A stretch of DNA of 64,000 nucleotides from an uncultured Muribaculaceae bacterium (GCA_910584665.1 CAJUBL010000002.1:1-64000), one strand, 5' to 3'; positions 10,301-18,956 are shown, counted from the first letter of the stretch. Program-made: numbers and translations. The notes: generated by a model from the sequence alone, not told the origin.

Positions 10301-10861
10301 TCCTATTACGTAGGCTATAAGTATGAGGTAACGGTCGCTGTGAGCTTCGTCGGCGCGGTTTTCCCACTTGAGGATGAGCCAGAATACCAGTGCTGTACAG
10401 AATGAAGAGAAAGCATATACCTCACCTTCGACTGCCGAGAACCAGAAAGTGTCGCTCCAGGTGTAACATAGTGCGCCGCACAGTCCGGATCCCATGATGG
10501 CGATCATCTTTGGAAGGGAGATCTCATCTTCGGTGTTCCTGACGAGCAACCGTCGCACGAGATGTGTGATTGTCCAGAACAGTAACAGGATAGTCGCCGC
10601 GCTGAGCAATGCCGACATGCAGTTGACCGCCAGAGCTACCTGTGACTGGTCGCCTCCGACAAAGTTGACGCAGAACCTGGCTGCAAGCATGAATACGGGG
10701 TTGCCCGGCGGGTGTCCCACCTCGAGTTTGGCTCCCTGAGATATGAATTCCGGACAGTCCCAGAAACTCGCTGTAGGCTCTACCGTCATCAGATATGTGA
10801 CAGCCGCTATTAAGAAGCATAGCCACCCCAGCGAATTATTGATGATATTATACCTTTTCAT
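7400..10861 (-). CDS. DUF2723 membrane protein (TMEM260-like protein O-glycosyltransferase family)
   Basis: A 1153-residue protein with many membrane segments in roughly the first 370 residues and again around residues 590-700, followed by a periplasmic C-terminal region. The N-terminal block MTVEPTASFWDCPEFISQGAKLEVGHPPGNP is the DUF2723 signature. The domain is shared with vertebrate TMEM260, a protein O-mannosyltransferase, and has the GT-C layout, so transfer of sugar from a lipid carrier to protein is a reasonable but unproven role; Bacteroidota O-glycosylate many periplasmic proteins. It heads an apparent operon with the deacetylase and queG. The start at 10861 gives MKRYNIINNSLGWLCFLIAAV, a fitting first membrane segment. 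Confidence 0.85.
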   Translation of the reverse strand: MKRYNIINNSLGWLCFLIAAVTYLMTVEPTASFWDCPEFISQGAKLEVGHPPGNPVFMLAARFCVNFVGGDQSQVALAVNCMSALLSAATILLLFWTITHLVRRLLVRNTEDEISLPKMIAIMGSGLCGALCYTWSDTFWFSAVEGEVYAFSSFCTALVFWLILKWENRADEAHSDRYLILIAYVIGISIAVHLLNLLCIPAIVLVIYYRKFARPTAAGSLLALGISAVIVALILYGLVPGFIEIAGYFELFCVNILGMSFNMGVLIYFVLFISVMIWCLMSIYGNRTTATRLSFALTVLLSGILFIGNSLWIPAILMTAVIIYLSASKVLPMRILAISALSILVIFIGYSSYALLLIRAEANPPMNQNAPDNVFALASYLNREQYGDRPLFTGQSFGSQRIVKVASDGSASYLIDEGPKTYIKALKENPGDPDRYISKPGTPTLHYTPTMLFPRMYSTSDRHPQQYMDWAGITQRDLETRKAAVYVDASGKPYNGYEMDVKVPTMAQNLRFFVNYQFNHMYWRYFMWNFAGRQNDLQGNGELNRGNWISGIPFIDNARLGDQSLLPPDQGTDNPGHNVFYMLPLLLGVIGLVWQSMCDKRGIEQFWVIFFLFFMTGIAIVLYLNQTPLQPRERDYAFAGSFYAFAIWVGMGVAALWRIGLRIIGTRDENQINHGKPSIIIASAATVIGIAVPLQMVSQTWDDHDRSGRYTTRDYGRNYLSSLDENAIIFTNGDNDTFPLWYNQEVEGYRTDVRVVNLSYLTTDWYANQMRLPAYNAAGIAMQAEPKDYYNDRIQASSFGKDSENGKYVDVFASLDDLYKNTPDDGYSVMNYPRVMIPSNINGAVRAGVITELEAQNADTVILADLTARNPYATLSNVLSLDMIATSASNDWNRPVYFAVTVPDDYYLGLDDNLRNTGLAYQVTPVHNNIEGYGWGVDTDRMYRNVTERFRWGGLDSIPEGKTVYLDETIRRMVSTHRGALYDLAEALYNEGTDALALATATDSIYARDRFDKAVEIMEIMDSKLPVRLAPYSVQDSERIGSMYVDLGRITGRSDLEDKGREKLRGEILRYGLYIPYFRSLVEREGGLIVGSQSSLNVHHLNISDMDRYVPILLTNLLQSYMSAGGDVDEIDATLTDMGVNIDDIIPLSGAYK

Positions 10862-10974
10862 CTGAATTATAGTGCTATATAATAGTGTATTTCAAATACC
10901 GATAGAGATTATGTCCGTCATTGGGACCGATGTGTCCGCGAGGCTCTCAGAAGTAAGTCATATTGCTGTGGGTA

Positions 10975-12097
10975 TCAGGCGTTTTTCTCTTCGCCGGCAA
11001 ACTCCATGAGATAGGCTTTGATGAAGCCGTCGATGTCGCCGTCCATCACTCCTCCGACATCGCTTGTCTGGAAATTGGTGCGGTGATCTTTCACGCGACG
11101 GTCGTCGAAGACGTAGCTGCGTATCTGCGATCCCCATTCTATTTTCATTTTGCCGGCTTCTATCTTGGCCTGTTCCTCAAGACGATGCTGCATCTCTTTC
11201 TCGTATAGTATGGAACGCAGGTGGCGCAATGCATTTTCTTTGTTCTTGGGCTGGTCGCGGGTCTCGGTGTTTTCGATGAGTATTTCTTCCTTCTCGCCTG
11301 TATAGGGGTCAGTGTACTGGTAACGAAGTCGTACACCGGATTCTACCTTGTTCACGTTCTGACCTCCTGCGCCGCCTGAGCGGAATGTATCCCATGACAT
11401 CAGTGCAGTCTCGACTTTCACCTCTATGGTATCATCTACAAGCGGAGTGACAAACACTGAGGCAAATGAGGTCATGCGCTTGCCCTGTGCATTGTAAGGC
11501 GATACCCGTACGAGACGGTGGACGCCGTTCTCGCTCTTGAGATATCCGTAGGCCATGTCTCCCTCTACCTCAATTGTGCATGACTTGATACCGGCTTCAT
11601 CTCCTTCCAGAAGGTTGGCGATTTTTGTCCTGTATCCATGCTTTTCGCAGTATCGCAGGTACATACGCATCAGCATCGATGCCCAGTCCTGGCTCTCAGT
11701 GCCTCCGGCGCCGGAGTTTATCTTCAGTACGACCCCGAGTTTGTCTTCCTCCCGGCGTAACATATTGCGAAGTTCCAGGGCCTCGATGCGTTCTATCGTA
11801 CGTCTGTACAGGTCTTCGACTTCGTCTTCGCTGACCAGCTCCTCTTTATAGAAGTCAAAGCTGAGCTGTAGCTCGTCAACAAGTGTCTCGACCTCTCCGT
11901 AGCCTTCGATCCATGCCTTGAGGTCTTTGATTTTTTTCATCTGCGCCTGTGCCTCGGCCGGATGCTCCCAGAAATCCGGTACGTGTGTGCGCAATTCCTC
12001 TTCTTCTACTTCGATTTTCTTGCTATCGATGTCAAAGATACCTCCTCAACGCCAGCTTGCGTTCAAAAGTCTCTTTTAGCTGTTCCTGTGTGATCAT
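10975..12097 (-). CDS. prfB: Peptide chain release factor 2, with programmed +1 frameshift
   Basis: RF2 recognises UGA and UAA stop codons. The main frame encodes the codon-recognition and catalytic domains: SPYNAQGKRMTSFASV, where SPY replaces the textbook SPF recognition tripeptide, and the GGQ motif in RSGGAGGQNVNKVESG. The true start is ATG at 12097: 21 codons (MITQEQLKETFERKLALRRYL) end at an in-frame TGA at 12034-12032. The local sequence AGGAGG TAT CTT TGA C is the classical RF2 frameshift signal. Slipping +1 on CTT reads GAC (12033-12031) and continues as DIDSKKIEVEEEL into the main frame, giving 373 residues. The stop provides autoregulation: low RF2 favours the slip. Confidence 0.96.
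12030..12050 (-). promoter_or_regulatory. prfB programmed +1 frameshift site
   Basis: On the minus strand this contains an internal Shine-Dalgarno-like AGGAGG, then TAT, the slippery CTT at 12037-12035 and the in-frame TGA at 12034-12032 followed by C. Order and spacing match the E. coli prfB signal. It explains why no single open frame covers the gene. Confidence 0.95.
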
Positions 12098-12184
12098 AAT
12101 GATATGAGTGCAGTAACGGGTTAATATTCAGTGTGTAAACGATATCTGTGCCCTGTTTCGGGGGCAGATGTGTCTACTAATTTA

Positions 12185-12192
12185 CAAAGATA
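12185..12192 (-). promoter_or_regulatory. Probable prfB -7 element
   Basis: TATCTTTG on the minus strand, 87 nt upstream of the prfB ATG. No clear -33 TTG. The leader between it and the ATG contains a G/C-rich imperfect hairpin around 12147-12170. Confidence 0.5.
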
Positions 12193-12263
12193 TGAATAAG
12201 TCGCTCATTTTGCACTATATGTAATAGTAAAAATGGTTAACGGAACAGTCGGAGCGGGAAAAT

Positions 12264-12296
12264 AAAAAGAGACTGTGCCTGGCACAGTCTCTTTTT
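12264..12296 (-). terminator. Strong terminator after the TPR lipoprotein gene
   Basis: Fifteen base pairs between 12264-12278 and 12282-12296 with a 3-nt loop, bracketed by A5 and T5, so it has a U-tract on the minus transcript leaving the gene that ends at 12338. It lies upstream of prfB and separates the two units. Confidence 0.9.
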
Positions 12297-12337
12297 AACT
12301 TTGGATATTTTCGTGTCTTACTGAATTTCTTCAGAGA

Positions 12338-14026
12338 TTATTTCAGGATTGAAGCGACATTGAAGTTGGCAAACTCCAGATCGTTGGCGGCACGCTGTGC
12401 GACCGATTTGTCAAGACGTGCAGCCTGACGGAGATTGGTGTTGACCATGTTGTCATTGTTGGTGCGTGCGCCGAGAACAGCCATCAGGTAGTATGTGGTG
12501 GCATCCGGAGCGGCGATGGCACCGAGTGTCGACTTGGCGCGGTTGTAATCCTTGGTGAGGATCTGGGCCACAGCTGCATTGTTGCTCTTGGTGTTGCCGA
12601 AAGCCTTGACAGCGGCGGCGTTATCACCTGTAAGCAGGTAGTAGGTTCCGAGGGCATCTCCGAGTTCATCCACACCGGCGGCTGCACCAAGTTTCTGATT
12701 GGCTGCGCGGTAATCCTTGTTGACCATAGAGATGAGTCCGAGGTTCATCTGTGGTTCTGGAGCCTTGGGGTTGAGGCGTGCGGCCTGTTCGAAGCTCTTC
12801 TTGGCGGCTTTGATATCTCCGGCCTTGTACTGTGTGAGACCGAGGTCGTTGAATGTGCGATAGTCGTTGGGATAATGTGAGGCGGCCGAATTGTAGATCT
12901 TCATCTTCTGGCTGTTGTCGTCGGTGAGGGTAGCGCAGTACAGTATCTCCTCGACACTCAGAGTTGAGGGATCTTTGGCAAATGCCTGCTGTATCTCCTT
13001 GTCGCTCTTGCCGATAACATTTATCGAGGCTGTGATACGTGAGTAACGCAACTGGGGAAGGATGGTCTCGGCGAGCTGGTCGAAGATTGAGGTAAGATTG
13101 CGGATCTCGCGTTCGCGCTGCTCCGGATCTTTGTACATAGACAGTACGCTCAGGATGAGGTCTTTGTCCTGGATGTTGCTTGCCGAAACAAGTTTCTTGA
13201 AGCCTTCCCAGTCTTCAGCGGTGAAGTTGGCGGTGAGCTTACCGAAGTCGGTGATTTTGTCCTTCTTCAGTTTTTTGTCCATGTAGGTCCTGGTGTTGTT
13301 CTCACGGTTCTGGGCCAGCTTGGTGTTGAACTCCAGTGTGCCGTCGGGCGAGGCATATGACTCGATGTTGATCTCCTCGATCTCACGGCGTGAGTCGGCG
13401 TGTGCTTCGGCGAGCTCTTTGTTCAGTTCGTCCATCTGCTGGCTGGTCAGCTGGCCGGGACGTATGTTGGCCTGGTTGATAAGGAAGAGAATGTCAGCGG
13501 CATATTTCTCGTTGATGATACGCTGGAAAGCGTCAGCGCCAAGTGCGGGGGTGACACCCTCGGCCGATGCCAGTGCGGCAGTGGCAAGAACGCCGTCAGC
13601 GACTTTCAGGCGTGGAAGTACATACTGCTTTGAACCCTGTGTCACGTTAAATGCCAGATAAAGTTCGCTCTTGAGCATCTCGGGGATGTAATTGAACGAT
13701 ACGGGTATCGTTGCAGTGCCTCCGTTCTCGTAGTTGATGACGGGTGCGTTGCCGCGGACTTTCTCACCCTGGAATGTGTAAGCCTGAGAGGCAGCTTCGC
13801 CGCCGGCATATACCAGATAAGGGGTTACGGTAACAGTTGCGTTCTTCTTGAAGAACTTTGCGGGAACGCGTGCGGTAACGGTAGCGGGTACCTTTTCGCC
13901 TACAACCTCGAGCGGGTTGGGATTGACTGTGAAGTTGTCGGCCGTAAAGGGGCTCATCTTCTTGTTGCAGCCGGTGAGCATTAAAGCTGAAACGGCAACG
14001 GCTGCAAATAGCGATTTGCAAGTCAT
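12338..14026 (-). CDS. TPR lipoprotein with OmpA-like segment
   Basis: A 562-residue predicted lipoprotein with signal peptide and lipobox LMLTGC (Cys near residue 20). Residues about 25-130 look like a beta-rich domain (PNPLEVVGEKVPATVTARVP...). The segment around residues 215-260 (EEINIESYASPDGTLEFNTKLAQNRENNTRTYM) resembles an OmpA-C-type peptidoglycan-associated fold. The C-terminal third has TPR-like helices, with AGDIKAAKKSFEQAARLNPKAPEPQMNLGL the clearest repeat. This architecture is common in Bacteroidales, but its function is not known to me; an envelope scaffold role is inferred. It has its own consensus promoter upstream and strong terminator downstream, so it is monocistronic. Confidence 0.75.
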   Translation of the reverse strand: MTCKSLFAAVAVSALMLTGCNKKMSPFTADNFTVNPNPLEVVGEKVPATVTARVPAKFFKKNATVTVTPYLVYAGGEAASQAYTFQGEKVRGNAPVINYENGGTATIPVSFNYIPEMLKSELYLAFNVTQGSKQYVLPRLKVADGVLATAALASAEGVTPALGADAFQRIINEKYAADILFLINQANIRPGQLTSQQMDELNKELAEAHADSRREIEEINIESYASPDGTLEFNTKLAQNRENNTRTYMDKKLKKDKITDFGKLTANFTAEDWEGFKKLVSASNIQDKDLILSVLSMYKDPEQREREIRNLTSIFDQLAETILPQLRYSRITASINVIGKSDKEIQQAFAKDPSTLSVEEILYCATLTDDNSQKMKIYNSAASHYPNDYRTFNDLGLTQYKAGDIKAAKKSFEQAARLNPKAPEPQMNLGLISMVNKDYRAANQKLGAAAGVDELGDALGTYYLLTGDNAAAVKAFGNTKSNNAAVAQILTKDYNRAKSTLGAIAAPDATTYYLMAVLGARTNNDNMVNTNLRQAARLDKSVAQRAANDLEFANFNVASILK

Positions 14027-14109
14027 GTTGATCTGAAAAATTTATAGTGATGAATAGTTGATTAGTAACGCCTTACTGATGATTTTAAGGTACATTGTCT
14101 GATTATGTG

Positions 14110-14142
14110 CAAAGATAATACATTTTTTAATAAAAACGCAAA
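14110..14142 (-). promoter_or_regulatory. Consensus promoter of the TPR lipoprotein gene
   Basis: On the minus strand, TTTG (14142-14139), a 21-nt spacer and TATCTTTG (14117-14110). It lies 84 nt upstream of the start at 14026. Confidence 0.7.
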
Positions 14143-14260
14143 GTGGCACTGTTTTTTATATTATTTTTATTTTCATGCTTATTTTAATATGATATACCGA
14201 CAGTTTCACCTGTTTTTTGTACGGGTGAAGCCGCCGGTATATATTTCTGCTGTCTGCCGG

Positions 14261-16660
14261 TTATCGTCTGCTGCTGTAGCTGTAGTTGTAACCGTAATGA
14301 TATGCGAAAGCTCCGGATGTCGGTGTGCCGTTGAGTATCATACCCATGCGTGAGTAGCGTTTCTCCCGGTACATCTTCTCTATCTCAGGCAGGAACGAGC
14401 GGTCGAGTCGTCCGACTCTCACTATATACAGCGTCATGTCGGTGAGACCTGTGACAGCACGGGCATCTTCGACTGCTTCTGTGGGCGGGCAATCGATTAT
14501 CACCACGTCATAGTGTGAGCGGGCGTAGTCTATAAGATCGGTCATACGGCTGCTGCCTACAAGTTCTGCGGGATTCGGGGGGACAGCTCCGGCTGCCATG
14601 AAGTCGAGATTGGTGTAGCCGTCGATGTCATGCGATATCAGCACTGACGGGTCTGTGCTGTTGCCGGCAAGGAATGAGGATACTCCCTGCCGTGCCGACT
14701 CGGCAAGTTGGTTTGACATTGCATGCCGGCGCATGTCAAGGTCTATGAGAAGCACGCGCTTGTCCTTGAGTGCCAGCGTAGCTGCAAGGTTCATTGATAC
14801 GAAAGTTTTGCCGGAGCCGGGTATTGCTGAAGTTACCATGATTACGCGCGATCCGCTCTCTCCGTCTCTGTTCATGAACTCCAGGTTGGACCGCAGCATG
14901 CGGAAAGCTTCGTTGATGGAGTCGCTCTTGCCGTGTGCTACAAGTATGCCTTTGACCACATCCTTGTTTTTCCTGAACCGGCTGTTCTTGCCGTCATGTG
15001 GTATCTCGCCCAGGAACGGTATCGGCAGCGATTCTATATCACGACGTGATCTTACCTTGGTGTTAAGCATCTCGCGTAGATATAGGAGTGCCATAGGAAT
15101 TATCAGGCCGATTATCAAAGCCATGAACATTATCATGGCTTTGCGGGGGGCTATAGGTGCATATGAACCCTGGGCTTCCTGCAGCAGACGGGTGTTGTAG
15201 GGTGCGAATGTCTGCCCGAGTTCGTTTTCCTCTCGTTTCTGAAGCAGGTAGAGATACAATGACTCCTTGACTTTCTGCTGTCGTCCTATTGACATCAGGT
15301 ATTTAGCCTGTGTGGGATTGGCGGCTATGCGTGCTGTCGCGCTTGCCTGGCTGCGCTGCAGGCCGCTTATCGAGGTGTTTAGCGCTACGATCTGATTGTC
15401 AATGGCCCTCAGTACAGCGCTTCGCATCTCTTCGAGGGATACATCGTACTGACGTACACGGGGGTGGTTCTCGCTCGAGCTTGAGGCCAGATTGTTACGC
15501 TCTATCATCAGTCGGTTATATTCGTTTATCTGCTCGTCGATTGCTGCTGCTCCTGTGCCCGAATTGGCAGGCATGAGCGATGTTGAGTGCGAGGGATTGT
15601 CCAGATAGTCATGTATATATTTGGCCATCGACAGCTTGTTGTTCAGCTCCATCAGCTCATTGCTGGCTTTGGTAGCCTGCTGGAGATACAGAGATGATGC
15701 CTCGTCGACATTGGGCAGCAGATTCTCTGATTTGAATGACGAGATGTCGGAATCCACATCGCTCAGTTCGCTCTCGAGGCTGACAAGACGCTGGTTGATG
15801 AAGCGGCTTGTGGCTCGTGCCATCTGGTTGCGGTCGTCGACCCAGCTCTGGTTATAGACTTCAATGAGGTTGTTGAGTATGTCTTCGGCACGTTCGGGCG
15901 ACAGATCGGTATATGTCAGTTTGATAACTGTGGCATGGTCGTCGGCCAGTCCTGAGGTCAGCGATGCGGCCAGAATGTCGGTAGCCGTCCGTACAGTCCG
16001 GTAAGAGGCTCGGATGCTTGAATTGCTTATTTGCCCCAGAAACCTGGCATTGGGCTTCATTACTACACGTCCCACAGGGGTGTCGACTGTGTCTATCGCC
16101 ACAGTATGGAACTGTGCCGTACCCTCAAGTTCCGTACCTCCGGCTACGAAGTCGGTGAGTGTGGCGATTGTATCGTTGTCGGCGATGTTTATGGTCATAG
16201 CTAAAGGAGCCGTATCCCCATCGATGAATTCAGCGACGAACGGCAAAGCCTTACCATATACAGGTATGGTCTTCAGTCCTGATTTGGTAGTATATGAGAC
16301 GTTAAGATCAAGATTCTCGACAACCTTTGACAGTAACCTCGGCGACTTGATAGCCACGAGTTCATTGAAGATGTCGGCCGACGACGAGAACATGCCGAAG
16401 TCGGCAAATGTGTTGGCAAAATCATTATTCAATGGTGCGCCATGCTTGTCATCACGAATCTGTATCAGTGCCGCACGCTGGTATACCGGAGCCGTGCGCA
16501 TCACGTGGTATGCTCCGATACCGAGGCATACTGCAACCGAGATTACAAACAGATACCACTTGTCAAGGCATTGCTTGAAGAATTCGGTCAGGTTGACCGA
16601 ATTGGCCGATTCTTCGCTGGCAACAGTCACACTGTCGGTCGTGTCATTGATCTCTTTCAT
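14261..16660 (-). CDS. Wzc-like capsule/exopolysaccharide tyrosine autokinase
   Basis: A 799-residue inner-membrane copolymerase and BY-kinase. A Wzz-type chain-length domain lies between two membrane segments (WYLFVISVAVCLGIGAYHV near residue 35; AMIMFMALIIGLIIPMALLYL near residue 505) with a coiled-coil periplasmic part. The cytoplasmic kinase has Walker A TSAIPGSGKTF, Walker A' VLLIDLDMRR and Walker B VVIIDCPP. The Tyr-rich tail AYHYGYNYSYSSRR is the autophosphorylation cluster. With the outer-membrane exporter gene just upstream it forms a Wza-Wzc pair. No glycosyltransferases or flippase lie next to it, so it may serve a capsule locus elsewhere. Confidence 0.92.
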   Translation of the reverse strand: MKEINDTTDSVTVASEESANSVNLTEFFKQCLDKWYLFVISVAVCLGIGAYHVMRTAPVYQRAALIQIRDDKHGAPLNNDFANTFADFGMFSSSADIFNELVAIKSPRLLSKVVENLDLNVSYTTKSGLKTIPVYGKALPFVAEFIDGDTAPLAMTINIADNDTIATLTDFVAGGTELEGTAQFHTVAIDTVDTPVGRVVMKPNARFLGQISNSSIRASYRTVRTATDILAASLTSGLADDHATVIKLTYTDLSPERAEDILNNLIEVYNQSWVDDRNQMARATSRFINQRLVSLESELSDVDSDISSFKSENLLPNVDEASSLYLQQATKASNELMELNNKLSMAKYIHDYLDNPSHSTSLMPANSGTGAAAIDEQINEYNRLMIERNNLASSSSENHPRVRQYDVSLEEMRSAVLRAIDNQIVALNTSISGLQRSQASATARIAANPTQAKYLMSIGRQQKVKESLYLYLLQKREENELGQTFAPYNTRLLQEAQGSYAPIAPRKAMIMFMALIIGLIIPMALLYLREMLNTKVRSRRDIESLPIPFLGEIPHDGKNSRFRKNKDVVKGILVAHGKSDSINEAFRMLRSNLEFMNRDGESGSRVIMVTSAIPGSGKTFVSMNLAATLALKDKRVLLIDLDMRRHAMSNQLAESARQGVSSFLAGNSTDPSVLISHDIDGYTNLDFMAAGAVPPNPAELVGSSRMTDLIDYARSHYDVVIIDCPPTEAVEDARAVTGLTDMTLYIVRVGRLDRSFLPEIEKMYREKRYSRMGMILNGTPTSGAFAYHYGYNYSYSSRR

Positions 16661-16717
16661 ATTTGTGTTTTCTTATACGGTCAGCTATGTGGGTTGTATT
16701 GGATGTGTGTCAGCCGG

Positions 16718-17524
16718 TTATTTGAACACGAGCACTGCGACCGATGTCACCAGCGATGCGATGGAGACCCAGAATGAGGCCTGCAGCACATTGTTTCCGT
16801 TTACCGTAGCCGAACGTTTCTTCATATTGTTGGGCTCGACATATATATAATCATTCTGCCGCACATAGTATACAGGCGACTTCTGGAGGGCATCACCGTC
16901 GGTCATGTCGATACGATGGCTTACTGTGTGTCCGTCCTCTGTGCGTACGACCAGAATGTTTTTTCTCTGACCCTGTATTGTCAGATCACCGGCCATGGCC
17001 AAGGCTTCGGGCAACGTTGTGATGTCGCGTGACAATGCGTATCGGCCCGGAGTCATCACTTCTCCGGCTATTGTTATACCTACATTGGCCCACTCTACTA
17101 TTACAACCGGATCTTTGGCGATATTGCGTCGTTCAAGTTCCTCGGTGATGTATTCTGAGATTTCCGAACGTGTCATTCCGCTGATGTGAAGTTTTCCCAT
17201 CAGAGGGAACGATATGTCGCCCATCGGATCTATGGTGTATAGCGATACATTCTGTGCCTGAGTGTTTGACATGCCGGTGGTTCCCGCCTGGCCGATGCGG
17301 TGTGAATAGGTCGGGAGATTCAGGGATTCGCTGAGTACGGGATTGTCTGTATTGACTGTAATCGACAGTTTGTCATCGGGGCGGGCCTTGATGCTGTTCA
17401 GATTGATCAATGCATGTGTCTCACCATCCTGCCATCCCTGCATGTAGGTGATGTCACGTGGAGTACGGCAACCGGTCATAACGAGAGCGATAACCGCGCA
17501 AAATGTTAAAATAGTATTTTTCAT
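16718..17524 (-). CDS. Wza-like polysaccharide export lipoprotein
   Basis: From the chosen Met (MKNTILTFCAV) the protein has 268 residues with lipobox VMTGC, so the lipidated Cys lies near residue 18. A Poly_export domain (PDDKLSITVNTDNPVLSESLN) is followed by a SLBB-type segment (VTIAGEVMTPGRYALSRDITTLPEALAMAGDLTIQGQRKNILVVR) and a C-terminal hydrophobic helix (VLQASFWVSIASLVTSVAVLVFK). This is the outer-membrane polysaccharide channel partner of Wzc; the end lies 57 nt before the wzc-like start. An upstream in-frame Met exists at 17563, but it would add residues before the signal peptide. A consensus promoter lies at 17574-17603. Confidence 0.9.
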   Translation of the reverse strand: MKNTILTFCAVIALVMTGCRTPRDITYMQGWQDGETHALINLNSIKARPDDKLSITVNTDNPVLSESLNLPTYSHRIGQAGTTGMSNTQAQNVSLYTIDPMGDISFPLMGKLHISGMTRSEISEYITEELERRNIAKDPVVIVEWANVGITIAGEVMTPGRYALSRDITTLPEALAMAGDLTIQGQRKNILVVRTEDGHTVSHRIDMTDGDALQKSPVYYVRQNDYIYVEPNNMKKRSATVNGNNVLQASFWVSIASLVTSVAVLVFK

Positions 17525-17573
17525 CACAATAATGGATGTTATTAGTTTTAAACGGAGCCACAATAAGGCGCCG

Positions 17574-17604
17574 CAAAGTTATGACAAAAATATGAGATAT
17601 CAAA
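17574..17604 (-). promoter_or_regulatory. Consensus promoter of the Wza/Wzc operon
   Basis: On the minus strand, TTTG (17604-17601), a 19-nt spacer and TAACTTTG (17581-17574). It is 50 nt upstream of the chosen Wza-like start. The divergent region to 17864 also holds the MeaB promoters and nothing else I recognise. Confidence 0.75.
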
Positions 17605-17673
17605 GTAAATCATGATACTGCGTGCGGCATGGATATAATCTCGGGTCAGCCCGGGTATTTTTAGGTCTGTCGG

Positions 17674-17703
17674 TTGTTATAAGAAAAGATGTTTGTATCT
17701 TTG
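17674..17703 (+). promoter_or_regulatory. Distal promoter upstream of meaB
   Basis: TTG 17674-17676, 19-nt spacer, TATCTTTG 17696-17703. It is the first of two tandem promoter-like sequences before meaB. Confidence 0.6.
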
Positions 17704-17745
17704 GCTTCGCCCAAGATACTCGTGCTCAATAAAACTCAGACAAGT

Positions 17746-17777
17746 TTTGTTTTGTATTCGACTTATCCGTATCTTTG
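17746..17777 (+). promoter_or_regulatory. Proximal promoter of meaB
   Basis: TTTG 17746-17749, 20-nt spacer, TATCTTTG 17770-17777. The leader would be about 80 nt to the ATG at 17865. Confidence 0.7.
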
Positions 17778-17864
17778 CTTTGTATGTGTACCGGAGTTTT
17801 CTGCCGCCGTTCGGAGGAAAATGTCTGTCCGTATCTGATAATTAATCACTTAATATTAAATTTT

Positions 17865-18956
17865 ATGGAACATCCTGAGAATGACTCGCAATATATCGGA
17901 CTTACCGTCAACGAGGGGGTTGCACAGCCTCCGATTACCAATCCATATCTCGTCAGGCGCAGGCGCAAGCCGCTACCGACGGTCGGTGAGATGGTAGAGG
18001 GAATACTCAGGGGTGATGTTACCATGCTCAGTCGTGCTGTGACGCTGGTCGAGAGTCTTGCTCCTGATCATCAGCAGCTCGCTCAGGAGGTTATCGAGAA
18101 ATGTCTTCCCTATTCGGGTAACTCACGCCGCATCGGAATCACAGGCGTGCCGGGTGCCGGAAAGAGTACGTCGATCGATGTTTTCGGACTTCATGTCCTG
18201 CGTGACGGCGGCAGGCTTGCCGTTCTTGCCATCGACCCTTCGAGCGAGCGGACGCGTGGAAGTATACTTGGTGACAAGACACGCATGGAGAAGCTGTCGA
18301 CACATCCCGGTGCGTTCATACGTCCTTCTCCGTCGGCTGGTTCGCTCGGTGGTGTGGCACGCAAGACTCGCGAGACTATAGTGCTGTGTGAGGCTGCAGG
18401 ATATAATAATATCTTTGTAGAGACTGTCGGTGTGGGACAAAGCGAGACGGCGGTCCACTCTATGGTCGACTTCTTTCTGCTGATCCAGCTTGCCGGGACA
18501 GGTGACGAGCTTCAGGGAATAAAGCGTGGTATCATGGAGATGGCTGACGGTATCGTTATCAACAAGGCCGACGGAGACAATGTTGACCGTGCGCGACTGG
18601 CCCAGGCCCAGTTCAGAAGCGCACTGAGACTGTTTCCGCCTACGGCATCGGGATGGAGTCCGGAGGTACTTACTTATTCGGGTTACTTCGAACTCGGTAT
18701 ACCGGAGGTCTGGGATATGATCGACCGCTATTTTGATTTTGTCATCGGGAACGGATATTTCGAACGTCGCCGGCGTGAACAGGCCAGATACTGGATGTAT
18801 GAGACTATTGACGAGAAGTTGCGCTCACGTTTTTACAACGACCCGGAGATAGCATCAATGCTCACCGACCGGGAAGCGGCCGTACTTGATAACCGCCAGA
18901 GTTCTTTCATTGCCGCACGCGATGTCCTCGAATATTATTTCAGGAACCGGATGTAG
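17865..18956 (+). CDS. meaB: Methylmalonyl-CoA mutase-associated G-protein chaperone MeaB
   Basis: A 363-residue G3E-family GTPase (MeaB/ArgK). It gates adenosylcobalamin loading and protects methylmalonyl-CoA mutase from inactivation, acting in the cytoplasm in the succinate-propionate pathway. Visible motifs are the P-loop GVPGAGKST, AIDPSSERTRGSILGDKTRM (switch region), VETVGVGQSE and NKADGDN (guanine specificity). The Met at 17865 (MEHPENDSQY) is chosen because both tandem promoters lie upstream and the 30 residues before it are unlike the family. No mutase subunit genes are in the window, although Bacteroidales often place meaB apart from mutA/mutB. The 3' end overlaps the convergent HTCS gene by 17 nt. 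Confidence 0.95.
   Translation: MEHPENDSQYIGLTVNEGVAQPPITNPYLVRRRRKPLPTVGEMVEGILRGDVTMLSRAVTLVESLAPDHQQLAQEVIEKCLPYSGNSRRIGITGVPGAGKSTSIDVFGLHVLRDGGRLAVLAIDPSSERTRGSILGDKTRMEKLSTHPGAFIRPSPSAGSLGGVARKTRETIVLCEAAGYNNIFVETVGVGQSETAVHSMVDFFLLIQLAGTGDELQGIKRGIMEMADGIVINKADGDNVDRARLAQAQFRSALRLFPPTASGWSPEVLTYSGYFELGIPEVWDMIDRYFDFVIGNGYFERRRREQARYWMYETIDEKLRSRFYNDPEIASMLTDREAAVLDNRQSSFIAARDVLEYYFRNRM

Noticed and set aside
17525..17864. Cobalamin riboswitch before meaB
   Set aside because: No B12-box-like sequence was recognised in the leader; only promoter elements are supported.
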